NCBI GenBank assembly: GCA_030549495.1
Contig: JAUIRK010000855.1
Span: 692,001 to 756,000 of the forward strand
Direction of reading: 5' to 3'
DNA: 64,000 nucleotides
Origin: Nectonema munidae
Taxonomy: Eukaryota > Nematomorpha > Nectonematoida > Nectonematidae
A program made the position numbers and the translations under genes. The notes under the pieces are model-generated. The model was given only the letters and a program-made list of their open reading frames with translations, did not search any database and had not been told where the DNA came from. This document shows positions 46,858 to 59,448 of the stretch, piece by piece (the first letter of the stretch is position 1; each line of letters opens with the position of its first letter).

Positions 46858-47147
46858 AATTAAGCAGTGTTTCTTACTCGGGGGTCCATAGACCCCTGAT
46901 GGGTCCATGGCTGCATTTTAGGGGTTCCGTGAAAACGATGTCTTTTTGGCATTTCTCCATGAATTATTTGCCTTGCTATCGGTATTTCACGTCATTTCAG
47001 GTCAATAATTCATGTCAATAAAATAAAGACAAATATTACTTGCATGCGAAGTTGTTTCTATGACTTTTTATACGTGATCCATAATTTTCATCAACTTCTT
47101 AAAGGGTCCATGATTGAATAAAGGTTTTAAAAAACCCAGAATTAAGC
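46858..47147. mobile_element. hAT-type MITE with 8-bp duplication (AATTAAGC)
   Basis: The left end CAGTGTTTCTTACTCGGGGG with GTCCATAGACCCC is typical of hAT elements with CAGTGTTTCTCA ends. The right end is TTTTAAAAAACCCAG. AATTAAGC occurs at 46858-46865 and 47140-47147, overlapping the first base of the element. It is non-coding and lies in FHL intron 1. Confidence 0.7.
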
Positions 47148-47149
47148 TA

Positions 47150-49080
47150 TCAGTCCACAAAGCACACGATTTAGGTCAATTACTTTTGAATTCCATCAAA
47201 AGTTCGTTTGTGCCTACGTCCAATTTATGGGACATTGGCTGTTAAATGTTTAAAATAGAAAGTTAATTTTTTTATAATTGAATGCGTCGTGTATAGAAGG
47301 TAAATAAGTAATGCTTTTGAAAGTTCGGTGAGTTCACATCCGTTAAAGTGGAATGCGATGTCATTTTCGGCTTTATTATTCTTTTCAAAATGTTTTTGCC
47401 ACTTGTGTACAAATCTGCTTCATAAGGTAGCTATCATCAATTGTGCTAAGAATATATAGAAATTTTGCGGTTTTTCATGAGACAATTGTAGCCTTATCAT
47501 TAAATCTTTGGTTTGCTTGAGTCTTTCGATTTGATCATTTATTCCCAAAATATCAATGGAATTGAGAACTAACGTCGTCGTATCTCTCTTAATAAATACA
47601 TAAAAAGATTATTCTTGCAAAAAAATTCGCGGTTCCCAAAATCTACACAATATAAGTTACCCGATTTTGTCTTCACACTTTTTCTATCATACGCATCGAA
47701 TACTTTCTCAAATGTTATTTATAAGCCAAGCAAGGCATCATGAATCCGTTCTTGTCAAACAAAACAAATCCATCATTATTACTTCAATTGTCTCCATGCA
47801 TTTTTGAAAAGCACATACGGTATTTACTTTCAATGAATCGTTTTTTTTGTTGCCATTTTCAAAATATGAAATGTTATTTGCTTTTTTCTAAATGCTTTGC
47901 TGAGATATCTGTACATTTTGAAGTCTTAAAAAGACTTGTATCCAAAATCATCAAAGCGGTTAGACTCCACTTTTAAAGCTATATGACATTTTATAATTTT
48001 TTAACATGAATCTTTGGTACTTTATCGAAATTAAATTTAAGATATGTATTCTACACAGTAAATAATAATGTTCTGAAAAAAGTAAAAAAAATGTTAAGAG
48101 TCTTTTCAAAAGTTCTACTTTTCCTATCTTAGTTTGTGGAAAAATGATAGCATACGTAAGATTCGATCGGGAACTCAAAAATATCAAGGCAATAGCATTT
48201 TAATAACTTTATATGCAGTCAAAGCTGCTTTAACGATCAATTTCAATTTTTTACAGTTTCTGAATGAGCTTACTTTACGTTGAACAAGTGAGTGCCTGTC
48301 CAGCCTTACTCTAACACCACTTTTCATGGCTTCCCTTCAGTCCATTATACATGTTTGACTTACCCTTTAAATTCAAAAATCCAATCCAAATTACAGCCGT
48401 TTAGATTAAGCACAGTAATTATCATTACTTTCTTTGTGTAATAATTGAATTGAGACCCTATTTTCAAAGTTGATACTCATGTTAACCTTCTGAGAAACTT
48501 CAACGATCAAAGTTTAATAAAATTTGGAAACATATTTATTTAGTTAAAAAATGATCCCTTCGCAAGATTATGAAGCTTTTTAAAACCCCATAGTGAACTC
48601 TTATTTGTTCTAAATTTTAAAAATATTTCACTCCTCTCCAATGAAAAGATGCAATTTTGTGCATTTTGCGAACCAAGAAAATTTCATTGAGATTTTTATT
48701 TTTATATATTTTGAATCATCCTTCTTGTTCTATGAATTTTATGAACGTTGCACATTACAAAGTCGACATTGTCCTGTAAAATGTGACCCTGGATGGAGGT
48801 TTTACACGCCTCTAAAATTTTCTGTCATTTGACACTCTTCTCGTTAAGTTTGCATTCCTGATGTGTTCTTCTGCTTATTTTTCTTCCCATTCTGAGTGCA
48901 TGAAAAAATTCCTTGAGTAACTAACTAAAGACAAAAATATTTTATTTAAAGTAATAAAAATAATCAAGAATTCAATTGATATTCCTCTCAAATGACTTTG
49001 AGTAGAAATATTTCTCTTGATTGCAAAGTGTAAATGGAAGGAGATTAAACTGCTTCGTTGCTAACATTACTTTTGCATTT
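47150..49080. other. intron 1 remainder, no further feature seen
   Basis: AT-rich intronic sequence. Open frames at 47740 and 48641 carry no LIM zinc-ligand spacing or other domain. Confidence 0.4.
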
Positions 49081-49087
49081 GTTTCAG

Positions 49088-49238
49088 GCACCCAACTGCA
49101 CCCTATGTTCTAAAGACATTCAAGGAGCGGATACTTTCATCAAAGACGACAAGCCATTCTGCAAAGTGTGCAACCAACGCTCCGTTTGCGAGGATGGCGA
49201 GGGAGTTTGCGTTGCCTGCAGTCAAAAGTTTTGTCCTG
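49088..49238 (+). CDS. FHL-like LIM protein, exon 2 (half LIM and start of LIM1)
   Basis: Acceptor TTTGTTTCAG|GCA and donor CCTG|GTATGT; enters in phase 0 and leaves in phase 1. It encodes residues 2-51. The half LIM finger has C5, C8, C26 and C29 (CTLC, 17 residues, CKVC), as at the N-terminus of four-and-a-half-LIM (FHL) proteins. A Cys-containing linker (VCEDGEG) and the first zinc pair of LIM1 (C42-VA-C45) follow. Half-LIM first, then whole LIMs with short linkers, is diagnostic of the FHL family: scaffolds that bridge actin/focal-contact proteins and transcription factors, and that act without a catalytic domain. Confidence 0.9.
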
Positions 49239-50251
49239 GTATGTTGTCATCTTTTCATTCTTTCACCGCGTTGCTTGCGAAATCTTAAAGTATTCTTATC
49301 CCTATTTGTTTAACTTCTAATTAATTTATTATTATTTAAAAATATTAGTAAATATCAAATAATAATAATCTTGGAAAAACACAAACTTTTCTTTATTCAA
49401 AACTCTTATAGTAAAATCGTGAAAGTCACAGGGTATCGATGATCTCACTTAATCCGACTTGTGATAAACATCATCTGAAAAATTCTTTCTGACTCAAGAG
49501 ACGTTGGATATTTTTTTTTCTAGATTCTTTTTAGAGTCTTTTCGAAAAGAATCGTATGTGCGTTGAATTTGTCGACTCTAATAAAATCAATATTTTTATT
49601 TTCAATGCTTCTTCCTTTAAAGAAATAAAAAATATACACATCAGATCCTTTATACGCTGATAGAGCGGTTCAAATCACAAACCATCGTTATAAATGCTAC
49701 AATTTATAACGTTATACTGGAGAACGTGTATATGACCATAACAAACGAGAATCAACGCCATTTAGAATACGTTTTATATAATATATTGAAAAGATTTTAT
49801 ACTCGAATATGAATATCTATACTCCATATTATCACTAATTGTAAGGAGGGCGCTTATGATTAGTCTTCTTTTTCATACCATCTTCCATTTTCGACATATG
49901 ACAAATCTTTATTAAAAGATTATTTCCACTCGGTCAGTCTTTGGCAACTGAAGTCCAGAAAAATCGGAGGGAACCGCTTTTTGTGCTGAAGATTTAAGGA
50001 AAGGATTCAATACATTTTTTCATTCTTTATTTCTTCACCACAAAAGCAGTTCCTCCCGCTATGTTCCTCGTTTAAAATATATATGAATACTTCAACCACG
50101 AAGAACGACGCCTACGACCATGTCATTGTAACATCTTCGTAAATGTATGGATTCGTAATAGCGGCTTTAGATACGCGTGAGTCTCTATCAGAGCGTATAA
50201 AATGCTGAATTCTAATCAACCTTGTTATCAGCAAATTTCACAGCATTGCAT

Positions 50252-50430
50252 AAAACAGCACTTCCCAACCTTCATGTCTCGCTAACCCGGAGGATTGGAA
50301 GGCCACGACCCCCGTACAACCGCGTGATTTACCATTTAATTTTCTGTGAGGCAGTGTTGCGGATTCTGAGATTTCGAAGAAATAGGCGCCGAAATGGGTA
50401 TCTAATAAATTTAACGCTTAAAAATTGTTT
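50252..50430 (+). mobile_element. hAT-like terminal fragment
   Basis: CAGCACTTCCCAACCTTCATG followed by GGCCACGACCCCCGTAC resembles a decayed CAGTGSTTCYCAACC hAT end with the usual inner GACCCCC block. The partner end was not found. Within FHL intron 2. Confidence 0.45.
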
Positions 50431-50651
50431 TTAAATAATAATAATATCAAAATACGTTTTAACAGCTCTTTATCCGAAATAGTAGGATGAGCTTCCTTTG
50501 CATTTGACAGCAAGCTTTGAAATTCGTGGCTTAATGTTTGTTAGCTCTATATTCATGTAGTTGACTACAAAATTGAATACTTACTAAAGGTCTTTGCTCT
50601 TCTGATAGCTTAGGAAAACTGAAGATCTTTAGTGATTATAACCTTGAATCA

Positions 50652-50715
50652 GGGGCTCATATCCTCAAAATTATTGGGGGGGGGCGAAATTTTTTTTTTG
50701 CAATTTTCAAAATTA
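50652..50715 (+). mobile_element. possible hAT terminus (CAGGGGC...GGGGGGG class)
   Basis: CAGGGGCTCATATCC, then a G9 run and GCGAAATTTTTTTTT, looks like the left end of hAT elements that start CAGGGGCGGATCC and carry a G-run. The right end was not located. Confidence 0.35.
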
Positions 50716-51220
50716 GTGGTCTGGAAATACCACGGGAGACCAAATATTCAAGCAATCCTTTAAAATAGAGTGTATTCAGCGCATACCTTAAGTCCTAAAT
50801 TTATAAGACTACTTTATATTTTTTTTTACAAAATTGGTGAATTTAAATACTATACTTCCAGCGAAAATATTTTAATTAAATTTGCATATCGAATATACAC
50901 TAGTTTAAAAAAATCAAAAATTGTTAGAGGGTGGAATGGGCTTTTCATTTGAAAAACGAAGTATTCTACCAGGCACATTACAGGAATTGATGAAAGGATA
51001 TTTGATTCATAGAGAAAACAAATAACTGAAGGTTGGATAGTTTTATATGAGTGAATGTAGTCTAAAGGCAAAAAGTCTACTAGACACCCTGCGATGTTTA
51101 TATGAAAAATGTGATTTCAGGGGCAAGGGTATAAAATGAAGTTATAATTGTGCAAACAAAAAATTAAGATCGTCGCATTATTTCATTTTACTAAGCATCA
51201 TTCAAAAATAGTTTAAAAGC

Positions 51221-51308
51221 TAAGGTAAGGTATAAGGTATACCCTGGGGTGTTTTCATCGAGAAGGCACAATTGCACCGCTTGTATCGAACTATGAGGAA
51301 AGCAGGCT
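51221..51308 (-). mobile_element. tRNA-derived SINE, subfamily A, 3' part only
   Basis: Minus-strand 3' half (GGTATACCCTGGGGTGTTTTCATC, AGAAGGCACAATTGCACCGC, TTGTATCGAACTATGAGG). The tRNA head is missing. It abuts the dispersed repeat at 51346. Confidence 0.7.
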
Positions 51309-51345
51309 CTAAATTGATACAAGCTGCAAAAAGTAAAATTACTGT

Positions 51346-51845
51346 TAACATTTTGCAATGATTTGCTTTTTATAATAACTTTTAAGGAAAAAAAGTCTAT
51401 CAGAAAAAGTTATAGAGCTTCAACAAAAACTAAAAAAATTTAGAGCATAACTTAAGTTTTTTGAAAATTAATTTGACGTATCCCCTACAGCATACTCTAT
51501 GGGTGGCATGGCAGGTTGGTTGAGATGATGGACATAGCACGGAAGCCTCTGGATTCGTTTCCTCATCGATACGAATTTGTTCATAGTTTGACATAAGCGG
51601 TACATCAGTGCCTGGTCAATGAAAATACATCCGCTGCACCCTACCTTTTACTCAAAATTGAAAAATTTGCTACATAATTAACATAAGAGAGAAAGGAAAC
51701 AAAATAAACTAATAAAGCAATTTTCCCTATTTTAAAATGGAACGGTCTGTTCTCAAAATAATTTCAAAATAATAGGAGGCATAAAGAATTAGAGTTTATT
51801 TGATATTTTCAAGTTTTTATAAGCAGCAAAAGCTAACGTTTAAGT
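51346..51845 (+). repeat. ~500-bp dispersed repeat, copy 2 (contains SINE subfamily B)
   Basis: Counterpart of 22981-23495 in the same orientation, with the SINE B core at 51499-51650. This copy has more changes in the SINE head (B box GGATTCGTTTCC). In FHL intron 2. Confidence 0.75.
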
Positions 51846-53410
51846 GTAGCCCTTATAATTAAAAAATTATTTAAATAACGGTCGACAGACATTTCGCCCC
51901 ATAGAGCTCATAGGCTATTAGAAATAAATAAGAAGAATAGTGCGCCCTGCCTTGAATAGCTGATCTGATTGATATTTCCGACGCCATTTATGTAGCAAAT
52001 TTTGAAGGTTTGCAATATATGCTAGTATTTAATTTAAGTTACCAAATGGAGTGCTTCAAATAGTTGATGATTATGATCACAGAATCAACCTCTTCATAAA
52101 AGCAGTGCGCCTTACTCGCCATAGCACATGTGGATCATGCAGTTTACTATAATTTCAACGATGCTACTAATTACACTGTTTAACAAAATTTTTTAAAATA
52201 CAGCCTTTTTATATCAATTAAAAGTTAAAAACAAAATACAAAAATAAAAGAATTTGAACTTTATTTAGATGTTTTCAATTGATTCTTCTAGTTTATTGAC
52301 AAATTATCTCTTGTTACTGATGCTAGTATTTTTCAGAAACATATTACACCTCATGTTTTTCCTCTGCACAAATAAGATATCCTACAAGCAAATTTTACTT
52401 CTAGATGTTTAAATCCATCATCATCCTTGTTCACTTCTTTAATAATACTCTTCATCATTCCAAGTTTTTTGTGTAATTTTGAACTATCTTCTCACAAATT
52501 TTCGAAGTTAGTCTAAGTACTCAGTTTTTATGCTGCAATGTGGAACTTTTGACCGACTATCTACTAACACAAAACACAAAATTTTGGATATGCAATATGT
52601 AGTCCGATCATGCGAACAACATCTTTCAAATCACAAATTTTCCATTTATGCCTCAAATAATATTTAAAGCTTTATCTATCTCAAGTTTCCGTGACTTTTC
52701 GTTTGTGCTGAGAAACGACCTGCATTGAGTTATATTGTATTGGTAATAGTAAACACGATATTATGCAAGATAACATAAGAGATACTGGGATATGGAATCA
52801 TTTGCTGTTTTATCCTTGACAAACCTTCTTTTAGAGAAGGTACAAGAATGAATCTGAATTGGCTCGCTTAAAATCATCAAAACTGCAAAATACATTTCAT
52901 TTCATTTACACTTTTATTCCAGGAAAAAACCGAACCTAACATTTTAGCCAAATTTGTAAACTGCAACACTTTCCAATGTAAGGTCATGGAATATTTTTAA
53001 ATTTGAACTAATGAACTGTTCAACCCATGTTTTTTCTTCAGTGATGGTGTGTATAAATTAGCTTATTTCGTTCTTGAAGTCATTTATACTGTCTGAACAT
53101 TTAAGATTTCTGATGTTTAAATAACTTGCGTACGAAAAAATGTAGCTTCGAACATGAAAAGTGTGTGTTTTTACTCGTGTGTTCAAAATGTGTATTTTTT
53201 CTTTGTTCATTCGATAACTGCAATCTCTGAATATTTTGCTTTAAGAAATTTTTGAATATTAAATTTATATGAAAAGATGTTTTACTTTATACAATAAGAT
53301 AGGAGCTATGAATACCCCCATAATTTTTACGTTTTACCCTCAATAGTATCTTATGTACAAAGTGTACATTTAATAAATTTTAACACTAAAATTTTCATAG
53401 ATATAAACAA

Positions 53411-53505
53411 GAGCTTCGGAGCCGGAGCTGGAGCCGCACAATTTTTCCTACTAGGAGTCGGAGCCATAGCCGCCGGAGTCACGAATAACGAAATGCGGCT
53501 CCCCA
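53411..53505. repeat. degenerate GGAGCC hexamer repeat
   Basis: GGAGCCGGAGCTGGAGCC and GGAGTCGGAGCC with further imperfect copies form a GC-rich islet. Similar hexamer tracts occur at the ends of some transposons. No protein is implied. Confidence 0.6.
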
Positions 53506-53639
53506 TATCTCGCTTCAAGCCATTTCATGATGTATCTAAAGTCTCACAATTTGGCTCTGTAAATTTTGAAATCCGATCTACGCTCTAGTATCAAAGAATT
53601 TTGAGGTTGTTTTAAAAAGGCCCGTTTTTATTTGTCTAT

Positions 53640-54960
53640 GCATGCTTCAAAAGAATGATATGTATCGATTGAAGATGCCCAAGAAGTAGGACTTGATTTA
53701 GAAGAAGGGGAAGCCTGGTTGTATGACAACACTCTGGATCACAGAATCAGATGGCGAAAGTAGTGAAGAAGATGCAAGTGAAAATCTGCATTGTAATGAG
53801 AACTGTGTAGCAAATGGAATCCAATGGAGTCATAATCCTTTCCTCCTTCTCTGCATAAGAGAAACATTCTCCCGCAAAAACCGCGAGTTTTATGTAAAGT
53901 GAACAACGAAATAGAAGCGTTCATGCCTTTTTATTCTGAAGAATGTTTTTACAGTTACTCAGATATGCTAATCGAAAGGCCAGTGATGTTCGTCATGAAG
54001 ATAAAAAAAAAGAAAAAATACTAGAAAGTATCCTGTCATGCTTTTCAATTGAAGAGGTAAAGACTTCATTTGGAGTTAAAAGAAGAGGTGGAGTTGATTG
54101 CGAAAACACGACGAGTATGCAAGGGTTATGGACAGGAGTAGATGGTAGACCATTTTACCGTGCTAGTGTATCTTTTTTAAGATTCAAGATGTTTGTGCTT
54201 TGATAATAATTTTCAAAATGGCGAAGTAAGAAAAATATTGAAATCGTTTGACTGCCATTCGTGCTTATATATGCAAATTTTTTCAAAAGAATCTTTTACG
54301 TTTCTACATTCCAGATTCAAATCTCACCGTAGATGAGCAATTGGTTGGATGGTAGAGTTTACATGCCGAAAAACCTCGTAAATATGGTGTCAAAATATAC
54401 TGGGCTTGTGAGGCTTCCACCGGCTTTACACTCAAGGGATATATTTACTCCGGGGCACACAAAAGTATTGAAGTCTTGTAGTTTTCTGCTCCATTTGATG
54501 GAGCCCTTTTTTCATTTAGGTAGAGAAGTTTATACAGATAAGTACTTTACCTCACAAAACTGGCTTTAGAATTGGCTTAAAAAACTTGACGCTTATAGGA
54601 ACTATCAAAAGTTCAAGGAAAGAGGTACCTAAAATTGTCAATGCATTGAAAGGTCATCAAATTCCATCTATATTCTTTCATATGTACCTAGAAATAACTA
54701 AACTGTAATACTACTCTTTCCCATTCTCAAACTTAAAGCCAAATGGGATACTTGATTATAATGAAAATAAAAGTGGCTTGGATGATATGGATGGAATAAT
54801 AGAAGAATTTACAACAATAAGAAAGACCGTGAAATTGCCTTTATTGATTAATTATAACATAATAGACGTTTATTGGCATAATGCCTTCATTCTCTTCTCT
54901 AAAAATGGATATTCTCAAACAAGAAATTTTTTGGAGAAATCTCTCCTTCCAACTTGCTGA
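53640..54960 (+). mobile_element. degenerate piggyBac transposase
   Basis: Plus-strand remnants of a piggyBac DDE transposase lie in order inside FHL intron 2. GLWTGVDGRPFYRASVSFLRF is at 54116-54190. The catalytic-region signature NLTVDEQLVG is at 54318-54347. AEKPRKYGVKIYWACEASTGFTLKGYIYSGAHKSIEVL follows in another frame at 54364-54480. A C-terminal IRKTVKLPLLINYNIIDVYWHNAFILF block (equivalent to the VRRKTRRWPLRVFYNMLD region) is at 54817-54900. The open frame is broken by stops and frameshifts throughout. The C-terminal Cys-rich finger is not recognisable, and the TTAA-flanked ends were not identified. Confidence 0.85.
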
Positions 54961-54974
54961 AAAATTTGCAACTC

Positions 54975-55216
54975 TTCGTTTGCAAAAAAGTAGTTTACCC
55001 ATTTTTTAGAATTGAACAGCGCAAATAACCACAACAATAATACTAAACGCACTACACACGCAAGGAGATGAAAGTTTACCAGTGTTTAAACAAAAATAAA
55101 ATTTCCAAAAATATGAAAAATGATCATCATCTCAAGTCATTTCTGGCAATGTTGCGACACCTTCCTAGATCTAGGCGACCCCCAGGGGATCGCAACCCAC
55201 ACTTTGGGAACCCCTG
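54975..55216 (-). mobile_element. hAT-type terminal fragment
   Basis: On the minus strand it begins CAGGGGTTCCCAAAGTGTGG then GTTGCGATCCCCTGGGGGTCGCC at 55216-55165, a typical hAT end. The sequence runs toward the piggyBac remnant, and no matching second end was found. Confidence 0.6.
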
Positions 55217-55379
55217 GTATAAGCTTTAATTATTATTGATTCAAATTCTTCTCTCGAATCTCGTGCCTTTTTTGTCAAGAAGCTAGACGACTAATAATCC
55301 TTGAATTCTCAAGAAATCTCTAGACAGAATGAATGTCTACTTAACTTAATTTCTCGACGAAAAATCATTAACTTTTTAG

Positions 55380-55549
55380 GTCAGAAAAAGATCGATCTGA
55401 AAGAGAAATGCTACCACGACACGTGTTTCCTGTGTTCCATGTGTCACGTTCAAATTGGCCAGAACAAGTGTTACGTGCTGGATGACTCCTACGTCTGTCC
55501 GACCTGCTACGAAACCAAAGTCGCCAAAACGTGTTCCATATGCAATCAA
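55380..55549 (+). CDS. FHL-like LIM protein, exon 3 (LIM1)
   Basis: Acceptor AACTTTTTAG|GTC and donor CAA|GTAAGT; phases 1 to 0. It encodes residues 52-108. It completes LIM1 (C42, C45, H64, C67, C70, C73, C91, C94) and begins LIM2 with CSIC at 103-106. The usual Trp before the zinc-binding His is Tyr (CYHDTC). Intron 2 upstream is 6,141 bp and contains SINE, dispersed-repeat, piggyBac and hAT debris. Confidence 0.93.
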
Positions 55550-55619
55550 GTAAGTTTACACTCACACTCAACCTCATTTTCCTTAATTCTAGAAAACGGC
55601 TTTTTATGATACTAAAAAG

Positions 55620-57560
55620 GAATAGGACAAAATGGCGAATTTATATCCAAATAAATTTTTGACTTATTTCGTTATATCCAAACCTACTTCAAAATTAAAA
55701 AAGCATGTGAAAAAGGCAGAGTCCTAAAAATAGACACTTCTTAACGTTAGATATGAATTTTTTAAAAATTAAAAATCAGTTACTTTGAATTTTGTCTCTT
55801 CCAAAGTTCCACAATTTCGAAGACTAATCATCTCGTTTCTTTTTCAATTTATGCATTTAAAGCTGGTAGTTTTGATTTATTGGGACGCGGATGTTACATT
55901 CGTTCTCAAATGATCAAAGAATTGTTCTACTCCATACATTTTGAAGTTAAAAATAAGGATGCTATATGTAGTCGCGTATCATGCAACTTTGTGAAAACTA
56001 ATTAACTAAAAAGGAGTCTCTAATGAGCGCATATGATGCATGTATGTGTAGAATGCCTAATTTACACCAAAACTTCGAATCGCCATGTAAAAATTTTGTT
56101 TTGCCGTGTAAACTACCACTTTATATACGAACTTTTTGATGAAAGACACCTATATAAAAAGCTCACAACCCTTAAAGCTTGGGTCATTTGATAATGATGT
56201 TTTTCAAAGCGCGATTCTGAGGCGTTGTTGCATGATACGCTAGTTCAGTATTTAAGATATAAGAAGTCTTTTGTAAATTAAAAGCTTCGCAAACCCTTCC
56301 TTGAATTTTTGCTATGGGACTAACACATTGCTGCGAGTGCTAAAGAAAACTTTCCATTTTTTTTATGAGTCTAAATTTTCTTAATTAAAAAATCATCGCC
56401 TTTACTTGTTCTCCATGTTTCTTTTATATCAATAAGTGCTTTTCAAATTGATACAAAAATGCTTAATCAAATTTCTTTTCAACAAAATTGTTTTCTTGAT
56501 ACGCGAAACTGCTCAGCAAACATTTTTAGTAGAGCAATTTGTACAAACATAAAATTTAAGGAGATTCATCTTCGCAATTTGTTTGCTTTAGGATGTCATG
56601 ATAATCCGATTTAAATGCAAATAAGCTTTTTTTCTGCTAATAATAAACGCCAGGAAATAATCTTTCACGAAAATACCTCCAACAAATATCCCCCCTCCCC
56701 CAGCTTTCAACTGAGATGATCGGGCTTAATTCACATTCGAAGTAAAAGCTTTGAGTCAACGGATAAATTTACTTTGCGGAATTTTTATTGAGAAGGCACA
56801 AAGTGGGCGATTTATTTCGAAGAAAAAAACCAAACTATCAAATACTATCGACATAACTCGTATAAGTCCAGATCAATTCAAAACACTGATTTAGATTTTT
56901 CAGCTTCCAAATTCAAAATTTTGCTTATTGTGAAGGAAAAAATATCATTGATATTCTCAAACAATATTGTCAAGTTTTGTGCCTTTTTTTTAGATGGGGT
57001 GATTTTTGATACGGCGGTAGAACCTAATAGACTATCCAAAAAGTGGTTGAATTATTAATAGATTTTCGTAGAATTTGGAAAAATAGGCCTAAAATAATCA
57101 ATTTGTTTTATTTAAAAGAAAATTTTTTTTTTATAAGTTAGATAGAAGAAAAAAATTTCGAAGATCACGAAGAACTACATCGACTATTCATAGATACATC
57201 ATTTGTTTTTACTTACTGAATTTTATGATTTACCAAATTTTATTGGATTTACTCTAGCAAACTCAATAACAACACTTGACTAACTAAATTGAGTATTCAC
57301 AGTAATAGGATAAAGGCCCATGTATCTACATTCTTTGTAGCTTTGTGTATATTAATGATACCTTTTTTTCAAACTAAAACGTATATCAGAAGGAATATTA
57401 AGTTTACTTTTCATTTATTCCTACATTGTTTTCTTCCTTTTTTAGAATACCTTTTTTCTCACGCAAAGAGATTGTGATAATTTTTTGTCTGATAAAAAAC
57501 AAAATGATTATTTTAGCTTTCAAACTAACCCTTACCAAATTCAACAAAAACTAAATTTCA
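55620..57560. other. intron 3, no gene feature seen
   Basis: AT-rich intronic DNA with a C-rich tract at 56688-56703. No LIM-type exon (C-x2-C ... H-x2-C) was found here. Confidence 0.4.
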
Positions 57561-57570
57561 CAAGTTAAAA

Positions 57571-57606
57571 GAATATTTATTTTATTATTATTATTATTAT
57601 TATTAT
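57571..57606. repeat. (TTA)n microsatellite
   Basis: About ten TTA triplets. On the minus strand it would be an (ATA)n tail following GCGATAAGTCGAGAAAGG-like sequence, perhaps the 3' end of a retroelement. A minus-strand frame at about 57850-57985 (MSKGEENLLSILSSLIKEMNEEEPTRF) may belong to the same fossil but is unidentified. Confidence 0.7.
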
Positions 57607-59261
57607 CCATTTGCACCTTTCTCGACTTATCGCAAGCTTTTGTTACAATCAATCGCGAACTTCTGTCTCGGTTTGCGATCGAATAATTTAGCTTGACTCG
57701 ACAGCTTTCTCAACAATAGACACCAAATCTTTTTTTTTTTGAACAATTCTGGTTCCTTTGTCTTTGTCCTTCTCAAAAGTATTTTTGGCCTATGCATATT
57801 AAAAGTGTACTTACTGAATCCTGCCTCCCACTTCTCGAGAATGAAACATCATCTTCCTTAAAAATGATAAAAAAAATCCTTTGTTTTGCTTCTAAATACC
57901 TTCCGAAATCGTGTGGGCTCTTCTTCGTTCATCTCTTTGATTAAGCTCGATAAAATAGAAAGCAAGTTCTCTTCACCTTTACTCATTTTAATTCTTCCGC
58001 CAGCCTGTCTTTTCTCATCTCAACCTTTTTGAAAATGTGTCTTCTCTCTAAATGTATCTTTTCTATTCTTACATAGTCCACCTTCATCTTTTAGTTTCTT
58101 TTCTTTGAATGGCTCTATTCATGCCAATTCTCCTTGGCACCCATCAATCATCCATTCTTCAAATATTAATACTAGATTTCTTTCGTAAAATTATTTCTAA
58201 CGCACACAACCTCCTACCTTTTTTGGATTTTTCAAATCAATCTAAATACAAAAATGCGTCTCCTTAACAACAACGCCCATCAACAATTCACTTCTCCTTA
58301 AGCGTTTTGCTGTTCGTGCTTTGCAATTCCTTATTTAAAGTGTTTATTTTCACTTATTTTCTTCATTCTTCATTCGATCAGAACTTTCGCCTTTTTCATA
58401 TGCGTTTCGCCTTCCTACCTCTTTGACTGCCCGCCCTTGTTGTTCACTCCTTTTCCCGTATGCTGGTGCTGGTGCTTCGAATCCTGATGAAGCTCCAATT
58501 CTTTCGTCTTCTCCACCCACGAAGTCTACACATCAGATAAAATTATTGCAAGTATTTTGTTGCTTCCTATTCTACGAATGTATTTCATTTCAAAAAAAAT
58601 ATATTCTGCGTCTTTTTGTATGTCTACGCGGGACAATTGATTCTTGTTTAGCGAGTGGTGAAGTCAAGCAGAAATCGAAGAAAATATTATTAGATCATGG
58701 AAGAGACGAGTTTTTAGTGAAGGTTGATTTTCACGTTTCTTTAAAATAAAAATCACTTTTATTTTATTATGAACAATTTTTAATTTAAAAATATTTTCCT
58801 TCCAAATGTATAGGAATGAAAAACAATCAATTTTTTCCATTAACAAAATTCATTGAATATTCTCAAAAGCTATTTCATAACCTTGAAACAAATAAATTTA
58901 AACTAGAATTAATTTTAAAATGTTTTAACTGGAGACGACTCATTTTTCCATCAATTCACCTTATACTTTAAATTTAAGCATCATGTAAATTAATAAATTT
59001 GGCCTGATGAAAAAACTGTTGGTTATAAATCAAACCTACCTTATTTAGAAATAAATAAAGTGTCTTAATTTATTTGTGAAACACTGATTCGAAAAAAATT
59101 GCGCCGAACATTTGTCTTTTTCCAAAATCTGCTTAACCAGATGTGCGTTGATGAAAGGCATAATCACGATTTTTATATACTACGGGTGATGAAGTTGTTG
59201 AGGGTATTTATATGCGGACGTTTTTTTAAATTTCGAATCGCTAAGACCTCGCGTACTTTAG

Positions 59262-59448
59262 AAAATCTTTGGAGCTCTGTTGAAGAACAAAGATGAATGC
59301 TATCACAAAGAATGCATCGTTTGCAACTCTTGCAATGAATCTCTTGGAGGAAAGTACATAGTGAACTTTGAAGACAAAAAATACTGCCTTGAGTGCTATG
59401 ACCTCCACTTTGCCAAAAAATGCGAAAAGTGTTGTGAGCCCATTTCAG
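59262..59448 (+). CDS. FHL-like LIM protein, exon 4 (LIM2)
   Basis: Acceptor GTACTTTAG|AAA and donor TCAG|GTAAAA; phases 0 to 1. It encodes residues 109-170. It completes LIM2 (C103, C106, H123, C126, C129, C132, C150, C153) with a 16-residue first loop, and opens LIM3 with CEKC at 162-165. The acceptor has a poor pyrimidine tract, but it is the only AG that keeps both frame and LIM spacing; an in-frame TAG just before it rules out an earlier start. Confidence 0.92.

Noticed and set aside
48641-48832. Possible N-terminal LIM exon of the FHL-like gene
   Set aside because: The cysteines in this frame do not have LIM spacing, and the frame has no matching donor phase. The ATG at 44060 explains the N-terminus better.
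50222-50434. 70-codon Arg-rich open frame
   Set aside because: It is a by-product of the hAT-like terminal fragment in the same place.
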